A stretch of DNA of 64,000 nt from Deroplatys truncata (GCA_030765065.1 CM060979.1:16273001-16337000); one strand, 5' to 3'; counted from the first letter of the stretch, positions 1 through 11,774 are shown. Numbers and translations: made by a program. Notes: generated from the sequence alone by a model not told the origin.

Positions 1-867
1 TATTATGGTGGAATTGTTAAAGATGGGAAAAGCTGGCCGTCCATAAGTATTTATTTGATAATAAACCACATGTTTTTAAAGGGCAATGCAGTGTATTTTA
101 ATTTTCCTCACCTACGAAAACCCTGAGACCAGTGAAATTAGTTAGATACGTAAATTATTAGAAATGGAGAAATCATCAGCCGCTGAGCAGAGGTAGCTGG
201 AGACCAGGACATTGCAGAAGAGGGCATCAACCAGAGGAACATTTTCTCACTACAGTGTCCAGAGCAATGGCGGAAATCCGTATCGTATAAGATAATAGAA
301 TTTTAAATCACTAATTTACAGAAATTCAGAATGTTTAAGCTATATTCATTTATTAAACTTAACTATAAAATAGCACCTCTGGTAATAATGCCAATGGTAT
401 TAGTTTCAAAGGGTGGACTACTTTCGTATTATTAGAATTCGCATCTTCCGCGGTTCTGAAGACAACTGTTAACTGATGGCGCTGAAAGCTACACTTATTT
501 GGTGTATTTCATGCTGAAAGTGAACTTTTAGACGACATTGCATCAAGCCCTACGTGAACGACTCATCCCCATAGATTAAAAGCTGCACCGCATAACCGCG
601 GACGCTAGGATTTAACGATGCAGAGTTGGCAAACTCGCGGATTGGCTTTGGTTTGCGGTTTCTTTTAATGGTGTTCAATAAACCTGCAGAAGATCACGCC
701 GAACTAAACAACAACACATCCACATTGACAAATTTATCTAGTCTTTGCTGCATCAAATGGCTTTGCCGATTCCTGTGACGTAACAAGCAAAGTGATTCAC
801 ACTTCCAGCTGTTGATTCTGTACTCGAAGCCCAGTCTAGGGAACGAGTTGTATTCATTTTCAGCATT
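1..867. other. Unassigned non-coding sequence
   Basis: No coding frame or known repeat recognised on either strand. Confidence 0.4.
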
Positions 868-1436
868 TCTCTATTACTTGCCTAGGAAGTACTGTATTCC
901 ACCTAAAACCTCGATACCGTGTTTTCACCGGAAGTACCTAATGCTTTGAGGTGCCCTGAATCCAAATAAACAATTTTTGGAAACATGTCCGTGTGTGTCT
1001 CTCTGAGAACAGCATAAATCAAAAACGAAAAGTCGGACAAATACCAAACTTGATATTTGAATTTAGTAAATTCCAAGAATGCGACACGAATATTTTCAAA
1101 AAAATACCCCACCCCCAGTCTACCCTTGACTTAGAACATTTTTCGAAAGTTTTTATTAAAATATCATATGTTTAAGATATTTTCATAGCAATTGAAATGT
1201 ATATCCTGAATTATCTGGGAATATCCACAAAAGCCCTCTTCATTCTGAACGACTTTTGCATGACTGGTACCATAAGAGTTAGACAAAATGTATCTACACA
1301 AAACATGTATATCTCGTTAAAACACACAACTTATGTAACATATTTTTTGTTTTTTGAAGAGCGAACTACTTCCGAGATATTCCTTCTTATTTGCTTGAAT
1401 TTTCCAATGCTTATATTTTTCCAAAATGTGATTTTT
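868..1436 (-). repeat. A/B repeat, partial (-)
   Basis: It holds GGAAGTACTGTATTCCACC, TTTTCACCGGAAGTACC and CATGTCCGTGTGTGTC as in other copies. It stops where the next A copy starts. Confidence 0.75.
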
Positions 1437-2355
1437 ACTTTCTCTACTACATATAGTAAGTAGGGGAAGTATTGTATTCCACCCAAAAATTCGATACTGA
1501 GATTTCACCGGAAATATATGTTTTGAGACCCCCTAAATCCAAAAAAAGCATTTTTGGAAACATGTCCGTGTGTCTGTCTGTCTTTGTGTCTGTCTGTGTG
1601 TCTGTCTGTGAAAAGCATAACTCAGAAACGAACAGTCGGATAAACACCAAACTTGGTATTTAGGTTCAGTATCTTCCAGAGATGCGACACGAAGGTTTTC
1701 AAGAAAATCCCCCCACCCCACATTACCCTTTACATGGAACATTTTTCGAAAATTTTAATTTTCACAAAAATGGCTCTAACGGTTTTGAATAAAATATCAT
1801 GTTTAAGATATTTTTATGACACATAAAGTTTATATCTTGAATTTCCTGGGAATGTCTCCAAAAGTATTCTTCATTGTGAACGACTTTTGCATAACTGGTA
1901 AACCATAAGAGATAGACAAAATTTTACTACACAAAAAATGTAGATCGCGTTAAAATGCACAATTTATGTCATACATTTTTTTTGTTGAGTGAACCATTTT
2001 CGAGATATTGCTTGTTATTCCCTTAAATTTTTCAATACTTATTTTCTCAAATGGGAATTCGTTATTCATTTTTTTGTCTTAGATATGCAAAGAGTATTAA
2101 TCTGTGGGAAAGGGAATGGTGCTGCACCTAGCAACCAGCTATTAAGAGATATGTATGTGCTTAAAGGCTACTGTATTTCTATGTTGCCCTTGTAAATATA
2201 TATTCCCCTTACATATTACAAGAAAATTAGCAATAAGATAAGACTCTGCAAATGTTTATCTCGGTTAACATGAAGTAGATGGAGAATAAGCGTTTGTAAA
2301 AATAGTTTGTACAAGAGTAGAGAAAGTCATGTGAGTGTAACACATCAGATTTTTT
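1437..2355 (-). repeat. A repeat, full length (-)
   Basis: It runs from ACTTTCTCTACTACATATAG to GTGTAACACATCAGA plus a T run, with a (TG)n run near 1570-1610. Confidence 0.88.
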
Positions 2356-3600
2356 GTTTCTCATTTCTCGTATGTATGTGGCGTTTATTTAGTAGTTCGT
2401 CATACCGGTAGATGTCCACTATGACAATTTATAGTTGGGAGGAAGTTTCATACTCAGTCAATTTTATTTTATAACCACAAATTTCACCATTATTGTGTAA
2501 TTATATTTGTAAGTAGAATGAAGTGACACAAGCAATATTATTTAACTATTTACAGTAAAATGAGTTGTAAAAAATAAAAGGTAGTGATACACTACGGAGA
2601 TTCGAACATTAACCACGGCTCCACCCCAAGCACGGTGTGGAGGTAGTCTAAAACAGTGCCTTGTGGCTTGTATTATAGAGTCAGCCAAAGAGACCCACAG
2701 AAGTTGAACGTTATGAACTGTGTGCTCATTTGAAGGAACATTGAAAAAATGTAACTGCTCAAGAGACCGGCCACTTTTAGTTTAACCGAGTGTACAATTA
2801 CTACAATACGTGCTGGAGCAGGTTATTGTTGGCCCTCATTCTGCAAGAATTAATGCCAGTCGTACACCCAGAACTGTGAATATCTTCAGGACGGAGGTTT
2901 ACCAAGAACTAAGTGGAAGATTGCTCCCACGGCTACAAGTAGGAACAAAAGCTAAGCACTGCGGATACGTGTGGCCCGCACTAACGGTATTCCGCGCATC
3001 ACATGTTACTAAACTGGTCTCTGCAACATGTACGATAAACATGCCACATTTTTCTGTCTCTATCTGGGCATATCCGTCAGAAGAAGCCAGACGGACAACA
3101 TATCATACACTTGCAGGAAGGTACACAGACCATCTGTGGCATGTCAGTAGGACGGACCGCTTCTACACGCTTCCGGTGCACGAACAAGTCTGCGATACGT
3201 TCTAGATCACGTCGGCGCTGCATGCAGGCGGTAGTAGTGGTGGCTCTTCACTTGATCGTATCAACAATAAATTATGGTTTTACTCTTTATTACCTACATC
3301 GCTTCTTTATATCGTAAGTTCGGGTAATAGAGTAAAAATTAATTGCTGGGAAACTAACAAAAACATATTTTAAAATATTATTTTTGTACTTCAAATGACC
3401 AAAAAGGTTTTGTTTCATGGTTGACGACGGTGCTAAAGGGAGGTTTGCCTTCCCCGGCATATAGACCTAGTAAATAAACAGACATATGGTACAGCAAACA
3501 GGAGTCTAAAAACTAAAAACCAGAAAAGACTATGCCTATACACAATATATATACCGACTCTCTTAAATTCAATCTCCATAGTCACAACTAACAGGAAAAA
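2356..3600. other. Unassigned sequence with a 131-codon open frame
   Basis: The plus frame 2810-3205 is open and the block is more GC-rich than its flanks, but I recognise no domain. It lies between two A repeats of opposite orientation. A decayed transposon is possible. Confidence 0.3.
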
Positions 3601-4436
3601 AGCTGATGTGTTACACTCACATGACTTTCTCTACTCTTGTACAAACTATTTTTACAAAAACTTATTCTCCATATGCTTCATGTTAATCGATATGTTAATC
3701 TTATTGCTAATTTTCTTGTAGATGCAAGGGGAATATGGTAGGCTTTAAGCGATAGTCAAATATTTTAAGAGCTGGTTGCTATGTGGAGTATTCCATTCTC
3801 TCTGCATTACCAGGACAAAAAAATGAATAACGAATTCCTATTTGAGAAAAAGTATAAGTATTGGAAAATTTAAGGGAATAACAAGCAATTTCTCGAAAAT
3901 GGTTCACTCAACAACAAAAATGTATATGACATAAATTGTGTATTTTAACGCGATCTACATTCTTTATGTAGTAAAATTTTGTCTATCTCTTATGGTTTAC
4001 CAGTTATGCAAAAGTCGTTCACAATGAAGAATACTTTTGGTGACATTCCCAGAAAATACAAAATATACATTTTATTTGTCATGAAAGTATCTTAAATATA
4101 TGATATTTTAATCAAAATCGTTAAAGCCATTTTGAGAAAATTAAAATTTTCGAAAAATGTTCCATGTATAGGGTACTCTCGGGTGGGAGATTTTCTTTAA
4201 AACCTTCGTGTCGCATCTCTGGAAGATACTGAACCTAAATACCAAGTTTGGTGTTTATCCGACTGTTCGTTTCTGAGTTATGCTGTTCACAGACACACAC
4301 ACGGACATGTTTCCAAAAATGATTTTTTTGGATTCAGGGGATCTCAAAACTTGTATATCCGGTGAAATCTCGGTATCGAATTTTTGGGTGGAATACAATA
4401 CTTCCCCTACTTACTACACGTAGTAGAGAAAGTAAA
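3601..4436 (+). repeat. A repeat (+)
   Basis: Both ends are present: GCTGATGTGTTACACTCAC and CACGTAGTAGAGAAAGT. Confidence 0.85.
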
Positions 4437-5299
4437 AAAATCTGATGTATCACATTCATATGTCTTTCTCTAAGCTCTATCGTTTATTAGTAGGTATATG
4501 AATTACCCTTACGAAAGTTTATTTTCATTTTAATCGAGATAAATCTTTGTAAAAATTACGCATTTCGTTATAGATACAAAGAGAACAGCGATAGTCAAAT
4601 GTTTAACAACTGAACGCTATATGCTGGCCTTAAAATTCCATACTGTTTCCATGACATCGCAAGAAACAACTGAAAATCGATAGGACGAACAAGATTAACA
4701 ATTCGAGCCAACATTAACGGATATCTTGGTAATGACTGATGCCACAAAATAAATGAGTTGAAATAAATTTGTGTTTTAAAGACATAATCGTATAGGTTGA
4801 TCCAGTAGCTCAGTGGTAGAATACCTGCCTACTGTGTGAGGGGTCCCGGGTTCGATTCCCGAATGAGAGGTGTGAATTTTCTCCAGCCAACATTATTCCC
4901 TAAACGAGAGTGTGATCTAACGTATAAAACCCCCAAAAATCGGCAGTCCAATGACGATGGTATAACAAACAAAAAACGTACCTGCATTTTTTGTGAAGTA
5001 CGTTCCTGCCTATCTTTTGTGGTTTAACCCTTACACAAATACAAAATTCGTTCTGAATAAATAGAATATTTAACACATTCCTACGTATTATTTGTCATGT
5101 AAATTAAAATCGTTAGGAGAATTTTTGAGAAAATCTGAATACTGAACTTTTATACCAAAATTGGTATTTATCAAACATTTCTGAGCTATGCTGTTCACAG
5201 ACACCTACATTCTTCTAAAAATGATTTTTTAGATTCAGAAGGTCTCAAAACATGAAATATCGACATCAAACTTTTGGGTGGAATGCAATACTTCCTTTT
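4437..5299 (+). repeat. B repeat (+), interrupted by a SINE
   Basis: It begins TCTGATGTATCACATTC and ends TTGGGTGGAATGCAATACTT. The tRNA-like SINE at 4788-4976 interrupts it. Confidence 0.75.
4788..4976 (+). mobile_element. tRNA-derived SINE
   Basis: A tRNA-like head with A box TAGCTCAGTGGTAGAAT (4806-4822) and B box GGGTTCGATTCCC (4848-4860) is followed by a non-tRNA tail ending with an A-rich stretch. The acceptor arms do not pair, so it is not a tRNA gene. It interrupts a B repeat. Confidence 0.65.
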
Positions 5300-5531
5300 T
5301 CAATGGCGTTTGGAAGAGCCTGGAAATATTTCCGTGCTTGAAGTTTTAATCCCGTAATAAAGTATGTTAAATCTGTACGAAGTTTGTACTAAAGATTAAA
5401 AATAGTAAATGTTTTAGCCCTTTTTCTTCTCAGAGTATTGTTTTTGTGTAAATACTCCTTGTAACACATTCAAACAATACAATTAAAATATATATTCCGA
5501 TGTGCATACAAGATGAAAAGTTTATGCTCAC
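5300..5531 (-). other. Lim1 intron, 5' part after the LIM1 exon
   Basis: Intronic by position, since it follows the GTGAGC donor on the minus strand. It is AT-rich and lies between the exon and a degraded B repeat ending near 5299. No further exon was seen down to position 1. Confidence 0.6.
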
Positions 5532-5748
5532 CTGAAGAAGTCGTTCCTGCAGAAGAGCTTGCCCTCTCGACTGAAACACTTGTCGGTGAGGTTGCTCCTG
5601 CAGTCGTAGCAGCGGACGCACTCCGCATGCCACGTGCGCTCTAGGACGTTCAGCAGGAACTTGTCGAGGATGGGCTTATCGCAGCCCGCACAGGCGATGA
5701 TCATGCTGGCGGCGGCTGCCGGGTGCAAGGCGGCGGGGTGGGCCCGAC
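5532..5748 (-). CDS. Lim1: LIM-homeobox gene Lim1 (LHX1/LHX5 type), internal or first coding exon encoding LIM domain 1
   Basis: On the minus strand this exon encodes [18 protein letters not shown] followed by [12 protein letters not shown] and then [19 protein letters not shown]. That is the first LIM zinc-binding domain of the Lim1/LHX1/LHX5 family, with the ligands C-x2-C, H-x2-C, C-x2-C and C-x2-D all present. Family members are nuclear transcription factors with two LIM domains and a homeodomain, used in neural and head patterning; LIM domain 1 binds cofactors such as Chip/LDB. The exon ends cag|GTGAGC at 5532/5531 and is preceded by a pyrimidine-rich acceptor ending TTTCAG at 5749. It has 217 bases and ends inside the codon that follows FF, the usual LIM1 exon boundary of this family as I remember it. 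An ATG at 5704 (MIIACAGC) could be the start, since relatives begin two to four residues before CAGC, or the Ala-rich stretch upstream could continue from an earlier exon. LIM2 and homeodomain exons were not seen and should lie below coordinate 1. Confidence 0.87.
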
Positions 5749-5816
5749 CTGAAACAATGTCATCACTATAGCCACCCTCAATAATAAGCACTGAAGTAGA
5801 CACAGTCATTTGTTTA

Positions 5817-7400
5817 AGGTAATTCCGGGAGTGATGGACCACTGGTAGAGATGGACCAGTTAATTATTTCTCAAACCGGCCAGTAGAGCGAGCCAGCGGT
5901 AGTGTCGCCTGCTAACGATAAATGTGAATGTTTGACATGTTTTCGTCTTGATTTTTTGCAGCATTTCACTTTATATACTGCGTAACTTAAATCAGCTATG
6001 TAAATTTTTTTTCTCACTATTTATGTAGTTAGGTATTATGCACAGTACTTGCTATCATAGTTTTACCAAAGCTTATTAGGAAGAGTAAAACAAGTAAATG
6101 TACCTTCATGGTGTGTTCTGGTGACGCTGGCCAAGCTGGTCCAACTCTCCCCTGACATTCGGTAGAGTTGGACCAGGTCATCACGGGAGAGAGATAGACC
6201 ATATTTTTCATAACTTTAATGCTTATGTAATCCTTTTTTGGTAAAACATTAGTGGTTATAGCGATATATATGTATAAAGAAAAATTTGTCTACATATTGA
6301 CTAATCATATATGTGTGTATCGATAAATCCTTTATAAAAGGAGAAACAGATACCTATAGCTGCCTTATTACGATTATTATTAGAGGAATGCCAACTACCT
6401 ACAAACAAAAACAGGGTTCTACAATAGGATGTTGGACCGTAGACCACTTACAGAAGGCTGTGGATGCAATAAAAAAGCAACGTACGGGAATCAACGAAGC
6501 CGCTAGATATTTCAATATCCTAAAAACCACCCTGAACGAAATATTAAAAAGCAACTATTTTTCAAAGGGACGACTTGGCCCATCATCTGTGCTAGGGCAG
6601 GAAAATGAAAGAAAAATGGTACTTCACATAAAGAAACTACAAGAACATGGTTTTACTCCGTCACGAGATTCTGTTCGGTCAATGGCTTTTTATTTGGCTG
6701 AACAATTGAACATCAAACATAGTTTTGATGTAGAGAGTTAGAAAGCGGGTTATCATTGGTTGAAATCTTTTCTACTTCGGAATCCCGATTTATCTGTAAG
6801 GAAATCAGAAGGCGTTTCTGTGAACATGGCCCTTGGGATGAACCGAGAGGTGGTTTCGCAATACTTTGAACTATTGGAAAGGATTGTGATTGAAAATTAC
6901 CTCATTAATAAGCCCGTGCACATTTTTAATGTTGCGGGTGCGGAGAGGACTACAACGCAACCAAAAGCAATGAACACTGAATCCAATGCCCAATGTGTTC
7001 CCGTTGGCTTCAGGAGAACTGCTCCAAATACTGCGACTTATGTGGGAGGAGAGAGTCTGAAATCTAAAATGCTTGTTCTACAGGATAAATGATTTACAAT
7101 ATACCAATAAGTACTAATTACGAATGTATTATTTAATCCTCCTTCTAGTTTATGCAGGTCCATCTCTCTCATATACCATGGTCCATCTAACCCGAGTGCT
7201 ATGGGTAAGATGGACCATTTGTGTAATTTCCTTGTTCATAATTCACAAGTCTGTTTATACGTCTTTTGAAAGTGGACAGCTATATATGGTTTCTTAATGC
7301 CACCATTATCACAAGGTACTACCATTTTAACAACTCTTACTAAAAATAAAAGAAATATGGAAAATTTTAAAAAGTGGATCCATCTCTCCCGGAATTACCC
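5817..7400 (+). mobile_element. pogo/Tigger-like DNA transposon, internally deleted
   Basis: The two ends are inverted repeats reading GGGTAATTCCGGGAGAGATG (one base differs at the left start and one inside) and TA flanks both sides (5815-5816 and 7401-7402), the pogo/Tc1-mariner target. Inside are the N-terminal DNA-binding parts of a jerky/Tigger-type transposase and, fused to them, its C-terminal zinc-binding tail. The catalytic core is missing. The element lies in the upstream intron of the Lim1 exon, in the opposite orientation, only 68 bp from its 3' splice site. The GGTCCATCTCTCCC motif recurs in inverted form several times inside each end (near 6119-6190 and 7160-7215), so subterminal binding sites are likely repeated. 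Confidence 0.85.
6388..7060 (+). pseudogene. pogo-type transposase remnant: Psq-like HTH, CENP-B HTH, C-terminal zinc finger; no DDE core
   Basis: The translation starts GMPTTYKQKQ and runs through WTVDHLQKAVDAI and GINEAARYFNILKTTLNEIL, a pipsqueak-like helix-turn-helix. It continues with LGQENERKMVLHIKKLQEHG and LKSFLLRNPDLSVRKSEGVS, the CENP-B-type second HTH. One stop falls at the codon before KAGYHWLKSF (about 6739). The protein reaches FNVAG near 6936-6950, where relatives have the first catalytic aspartate (FNVDETG). It jumps there to the C-terminal zinc-binding tail CGEDYNATKSNE and PMCSRWLQENCSKYCDLCG, with another stop between these two pieces. The whole DDE domain is therefore lost, leaving a DNA-binding-only derivative that cannot transpose itself. 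The first in-frame ATG of the long reading frame is at 6313, but family logic puts the start at 6388. Confidence 0.8.
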
Positions 7401-8514
7401 TATTAATTTACCACATAAAACACACTTTGACATAAAAAGCCTAACGCTTTTGTTGCGTTTGAAAGGCACAAATTAACATAACAAACATAACAGTCACAAT
7501 CTCACAGACTCATAAAGAGAAGTTAAAACGTTAATCACTAATGACCATTATGCTTTGGTCTGTCTCTAGACCATGCCATTCATCACGCTTCTTCAACAAA
7601 CGATATCAGATTTTCTTTTCGGCTTCTGGACATCGCTGTGCTGTAATCATTTTCCTTTCTTAATGCTCATTTGGACCACACACCATGTGCCCGAAAACAG
7701 TAGCATCAAATAAGCTATGTACTATTTAACTAAGAAACACATTCAACAGCCACTGTTGAAGGAATAAATGGTTGTGTAATTTGCAAGTAATCGCTATGTT
7801 ACTTAGTAGATATTTTAATAAGAAACCATCGGATGTTTTCGTGTGTTTATTCTTAGAATTTGCTTTGACAGAAATAGACGACCTATATAACATATTATAG
7901 TATTATACCTAGGCATGCGACCTCGAAGTATGTTTGTGCTATACTGTATTCACTCTTAGGTTGATCCGCACCAAAACAAAACCCAGGTGACCAGTGCACC
8001 GTTGTAATGTATCCTTCCGCCATTCGCGGCAGAAATACTGTCATATTTTCACGACCATGTGACAGAGTACAGGCAAAGAGAACCTGGTCCGACAACTTAA
8101 ACGATGACTAGCATACTCTGTTAGGGTTGAAGGTGATAGATTGATAGTTGCAAAAAAATATATAACAATAGTTAATTCTAAAAGAAGCGAGCGAAAAAGA
8201 AAGTAACATCTTACATTTATTCGCTCTTTGGAAGCGGCACTTTTATCAACTGTCAGCGGCTCATTTTTAAAAAGGAATTGTATATTGTTGCGTGATTTAC
8301 ATTCTTGTCCCATTCTTGCATCGCGTATTTCTAACACTTTCTGTTTTTCCGGCGTGTAACCATTTTCCCGTTTCAGATTTTTCTTAAACGAGCACTGTTT
8401 ATACTTGTACTCGAAACACTGGTGAACTCAGAAGCTAATTTCAACACTTCTTTCACGGGAAGTGTTAGATATTTCTCACATAACTTACAATAAACTTCCG
8501 ACCCTATTGTATTT
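7401..8514. other. Unassigned, probably Lim1 upstream intron or 5' flank
   Basis: Short open frames at 7895-8337 on the minus strand match nothing I know. Confidence 0.35.
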
Positions 8515-9382
8515 ACTTTCTCTACTACGTAGAGTAAGTAGGGGAAGTATTGTATTCCACCCAAAAATTCGATACCGAGATTTCGCAGGAAATATATGTT
8601 TTGAGACCCCTGAATCCAAAAAAAGCATTTTTGGAAACATGTCTGTGTATCTGTCTGTCTGTGTGTGTGTGTGTGTGTGTGTGTCTGTGAACAGCATAAC
8701 TAAGAAACGAACAGTCGGATAAACACCAAACTTGGTATTTAGGTTCAGTATCTTCCAGAGATGCGACACGAAGGTTTTCAAGAAAATCCCCCCACCCCAG
8801 ATTACCCTTTAAATGGAACATTTTTCGAAAATGTTAATTTTCTCAAAAATGGCTCTAACGATTTGATTAAAATATCATATAATTAAGATATTTTCATGAA
8901 AAATGAAATGTATATCTCGAATTTTCTGGGAACGTCTCCAAAAGTATTCTTCATTGTGAACGACTTTTGCATAACTGGTAAACCATAAAAGATAGACAAA
9001 ATTTTACTACACAAAAAATGTAGGTCGCGTTAAAACACACAATTTATGTCATATACATTTTTTTGTTTAGTGAACCATTTTCGAGATATTGCTTGTTATT
9101 CCTTTAAATTTTCCAATACTTATACTTTTTCTCAAATGGGAATTCGTTATTCATTTTTTTTTTGTCCTGGTAATGCAAAGAGAATGGAATGTTCCACATA
9201 GCAACCAGCTCTTAAAACATTTGACTATCGCTTAAAGCCTACCAATTCCCCTTGCATCTACAAGAACATTAGCAATAAGATTAACATCTCGATTAACATG
9301 AAGCATATGGAGAATAAGCGTTTGTAAAAATAGTTTGTACAAGACTAGAGAATGTCATGTGAGTGTAACACATCAGATTTTT
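8515..9382 (-). repeat. A repeat, full length (-)
   Basis: It runs from ACTTTCTCTACTACGTAGAG to CACATCAGA plus a T run; (GT)n at 8666-8684. Confidence 0.88.
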
Positions 9383-9500
9383 GTAATAAGAACCTAAGGA
9401 TGGTGCAATCTTGTATAACTGCTAAACGTTAAGTGATAGACGAAAACGTACTACACAAAACAATGTAGATCTCTTTAAAACACACAATTTTCGAATAAAA
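9383..9500 (-). repeat. B repeat fragment (-)
   Basis: It contains AACGTTAAGTGATAGACG and GTAGATCTCTTTAAAACAC, an internal B segment. Confidence 0.6.
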
Positions 9501-10204
9501 ACGACTTTCTAGCGTGACATGAACCAGAAGTGGTTCATCGTGTTGAATATAAATAACAATTTTCGGGTTAAAGAACTGAATTTATAGGATATTTAAGTTT
9601 CAACTAGAAGCAATCTCAAGTACTGTGGTATTAAGCACCAATATCTATTTCTTTAGAGTGACATATTCTTGAAGAGTTCCATTTTCATTAACTTATTCGT
9701 ATCCAAGGTCGGTCTTTTCTTATTTTGTCCCTTAATTTTTTCTGTGTTACTAAATCACTTTCTTCGCATATCTTCATAATGAAAATGTTTCATTTTACTT
9801 CTCTTTCATAAGTTTTCGCTTTTGTTTTCCTCTCTTTATGGGAATTCATCGCTGCACCGACCGCAGAGCTAAATTATAAAACCACCACAGTGTTGGCTTT
9901 GAACGTAAAAACGCTGGCTGCCGTTCGTAGTTGCGGGCAGTAAATCTTGCTGTCAGCTCGGTGAACAGTTCTGCGCATGCGTGAGTTACACTCCACTAGC
10001 GTCTTTGAATCCTCTCTTATTTTTATTAAGAACAAAAGTGCTGGCGACTGCTTGGCCAATCTTGCGTTTAAATATGTTGAGATTTATATCTGTCGGTCAC
10101 AGTAAGGGATTCACATCATTCTCACGCTCACTTAGGTAAAGCAACTGTTACATTTCACGTGAAAATTCCTCAATCTTGAGATACCTTTAGTTTATACACA
10201 GCAT
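9501..10204. other. Unassigned non-coding sequence
   Basis: Nothing recognised. Confidence 0.35.
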
Positions 10205-10387
10205 TCACAACACTTTCTCTACTCACTCTTACAAAACCTTATTCTTTTCTCTACTTCTTATTAATCGAGATGAGCTTTCATTACACATTCACAAGAGGAT
10301 ACATTAGGTAAAGGGATAGTCAGATTTTTTTTAAAACGCATGTCGCTATGTGATGGATTAGAAATTCTGTTTTCTTGCATGAACACG
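10205..10387 (+). repeat. B-like repeat fragment (+)
   Basis: It begins with ACTTTCTCTACTCACTC and includes ATTAATCGAGATGAGC, a diverged B 5' end. Confidence 0.5.
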
Positions 10388-10536
10388 AAAAAGAAAGAAC
10401 AGAATCTCATGAGCTACATTCACATAAACTTCTCTATTCTCTATCGTTTCTTAATGGGTATACAAATTATTCTTACGAAAGTTTATTTTTCTATCTACTT
10501 CATTTTAATCGAGATAAACCTTTGCAGAAATAGCTA

Positions 10537-11759
10537 CATTACGTAATCAAAAGTATCCGCACACCTGGCTGAAAATGACGTACTAGTCCGTGGCGCCCTC
10601 CATCAGTAATACTGGAAGTCAATATGGTGTTGGCCCACCCTTAGCCTTGATGACAGCGTTCACTCTCGCAGGCATACTTTCAATCAGGTGCTGGAAGGTT
10701 TCTTGGGGAATGGCAGCCCATTCTTCACGGAGTGCGGAACTGAGGAGAGGTATCGATGTAGGTCGGTGAGGCCTGGCGTTCCAAAACATCCCAAAGGTGT
10801 TCTATAGGATTCAAGTCAGGACTCTGTGCAGGCCAGTCCATTACAGGGATGTTATTGTCGTGTAACCACTCCGCCACAGTATGAACAGTTGCTCGATCGT
10901 GTTGAAAGATGCAATCGCCATCCCCGAATTCCTCTTCAACAGTGGGAAGCAAGAAGGTGCTTAAAATATCAATGTAGGTCTGCGCTGTGATCGTGCCACG
11001 CAAAACAACAAGGGGTGCAAGCCCCTCCAGGAAAAACAAGACCATACCATAACACCACCACCTCCGAATTTCACTGTTGGCACTACACACTCTAGCAGAT
11101 GACGTTCACCGAGCATTCGCCATACCCACACCCTGCCATCAGATCGCCACATTGTGTACCGTGATTCGTCACTCCACACGTTTTGCCACTGTCCAACCGT
11201 GTAATGTTGACGTTCCTTACACCAATCGAGGGCGTCGTTTGGCATTTTTTGCGTGATGTGTGGCTTATGAGCAGCCGCTCGACCATGGAAACAAAGGTTT
11301 CTCGCCTCACGCCTAACTATCATAGTACTTGGAGTGGATCCTGATGCAGTTTGGAATTCCTGTGTGATGGTCTGGATAGATGTCTGCCTATTACTCTTTA
11401 CGACCCTCTTCAAATGTCAGCGGTCTCTGTCAGTCAACAGACGAGGTCAGCCTGTACGCTTTTGTGCTGTACATGTCCCTTCACGTTTCCACTTCACTAT
11501 CATATCAGAAACAGTGGACCTAGGGATGTTTAGGACTGTGGAAATCTCGCGTACAGACTTCTGACACAAGTGACACCCAATCACCTGACCACGTTCAAAG
11601 TCCGTGAGTTCCACGGGCCTCCCATTCTGCTGTTTCACGGTGTCCAATGTCTACTGAGGTCGCGGATAATGAGTACCAGACAGTAGGTGGCAGCACAATG
11701 CACCTGAGATGAACAACGTATGTTTGTGGGGGTGTCCGGATACTTTTGATCACATAGTG
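10537..11759 (-). mobile_element. Tc1-like DNA transposon
   Basis: The ends are inverted repeats built on ATCAAAAGTATCC (left CATTACGTAATCAAAAG; right, read inward, CACTATGTGATCAAAAG) with TA on both sides (10535-10536 and 11760-11761). Length is about 1.22 kb. It carries one Tc1-type transposase on the minus strand in several frames. It sits inside a B repeat copy, whose sequence resumes only after a neighbouring SINE. Confidence 0.88.
10760..11647 (-). pseudogene. Tc1-like transposase, frameshifted
   Basis: The protein starts at 11647 with an N-terminal HTH (ELTDFERGQVIGCHLCQKS and NIPRSTVSDMIVKW). It continues in another frame from about 11413 with FQTASGSTPSTMIVRREARN and WSDESRYTMWRSDGRVWVW, then changes frame again into FQHDRATVHTVAEW and PAQSPDLNPIEHLWDVLERQ. 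These hold the three acidic catalytic positions (D in WSDES, D in QHDRA, E in PIEHLW), so the catalytic residues survive while the frame is broken at least twice. By my count 31 residues separate the second D from E, against 34 in Tc1 relatives, because the segment after VHT is three residues shorter. Confidence 0.85.
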
Positions 11760-11774
11760 TATGTTAAAACATTT

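Noticed and set aside
4797-4870. tRNA gene
   Set aside because: A and B boxes are good but the acceptor arms do not pair and a SINE body follows, so it is a SINE head.
5749-5842. Lim1 coding start at MVHHSRNYL (5842)
   Set aside because: The frame there extends into the pogo terminal repeat, and a clear acceptor lies at 5749. The resemblance of MVH to vertebrate starts is coincidental.
8485-8821. Overlapping open frames on both strands of A repeats
   Set aside because: They recur only because A copies are similar. They change length with the TG tract and are open in several frames, so they were not called as genes.
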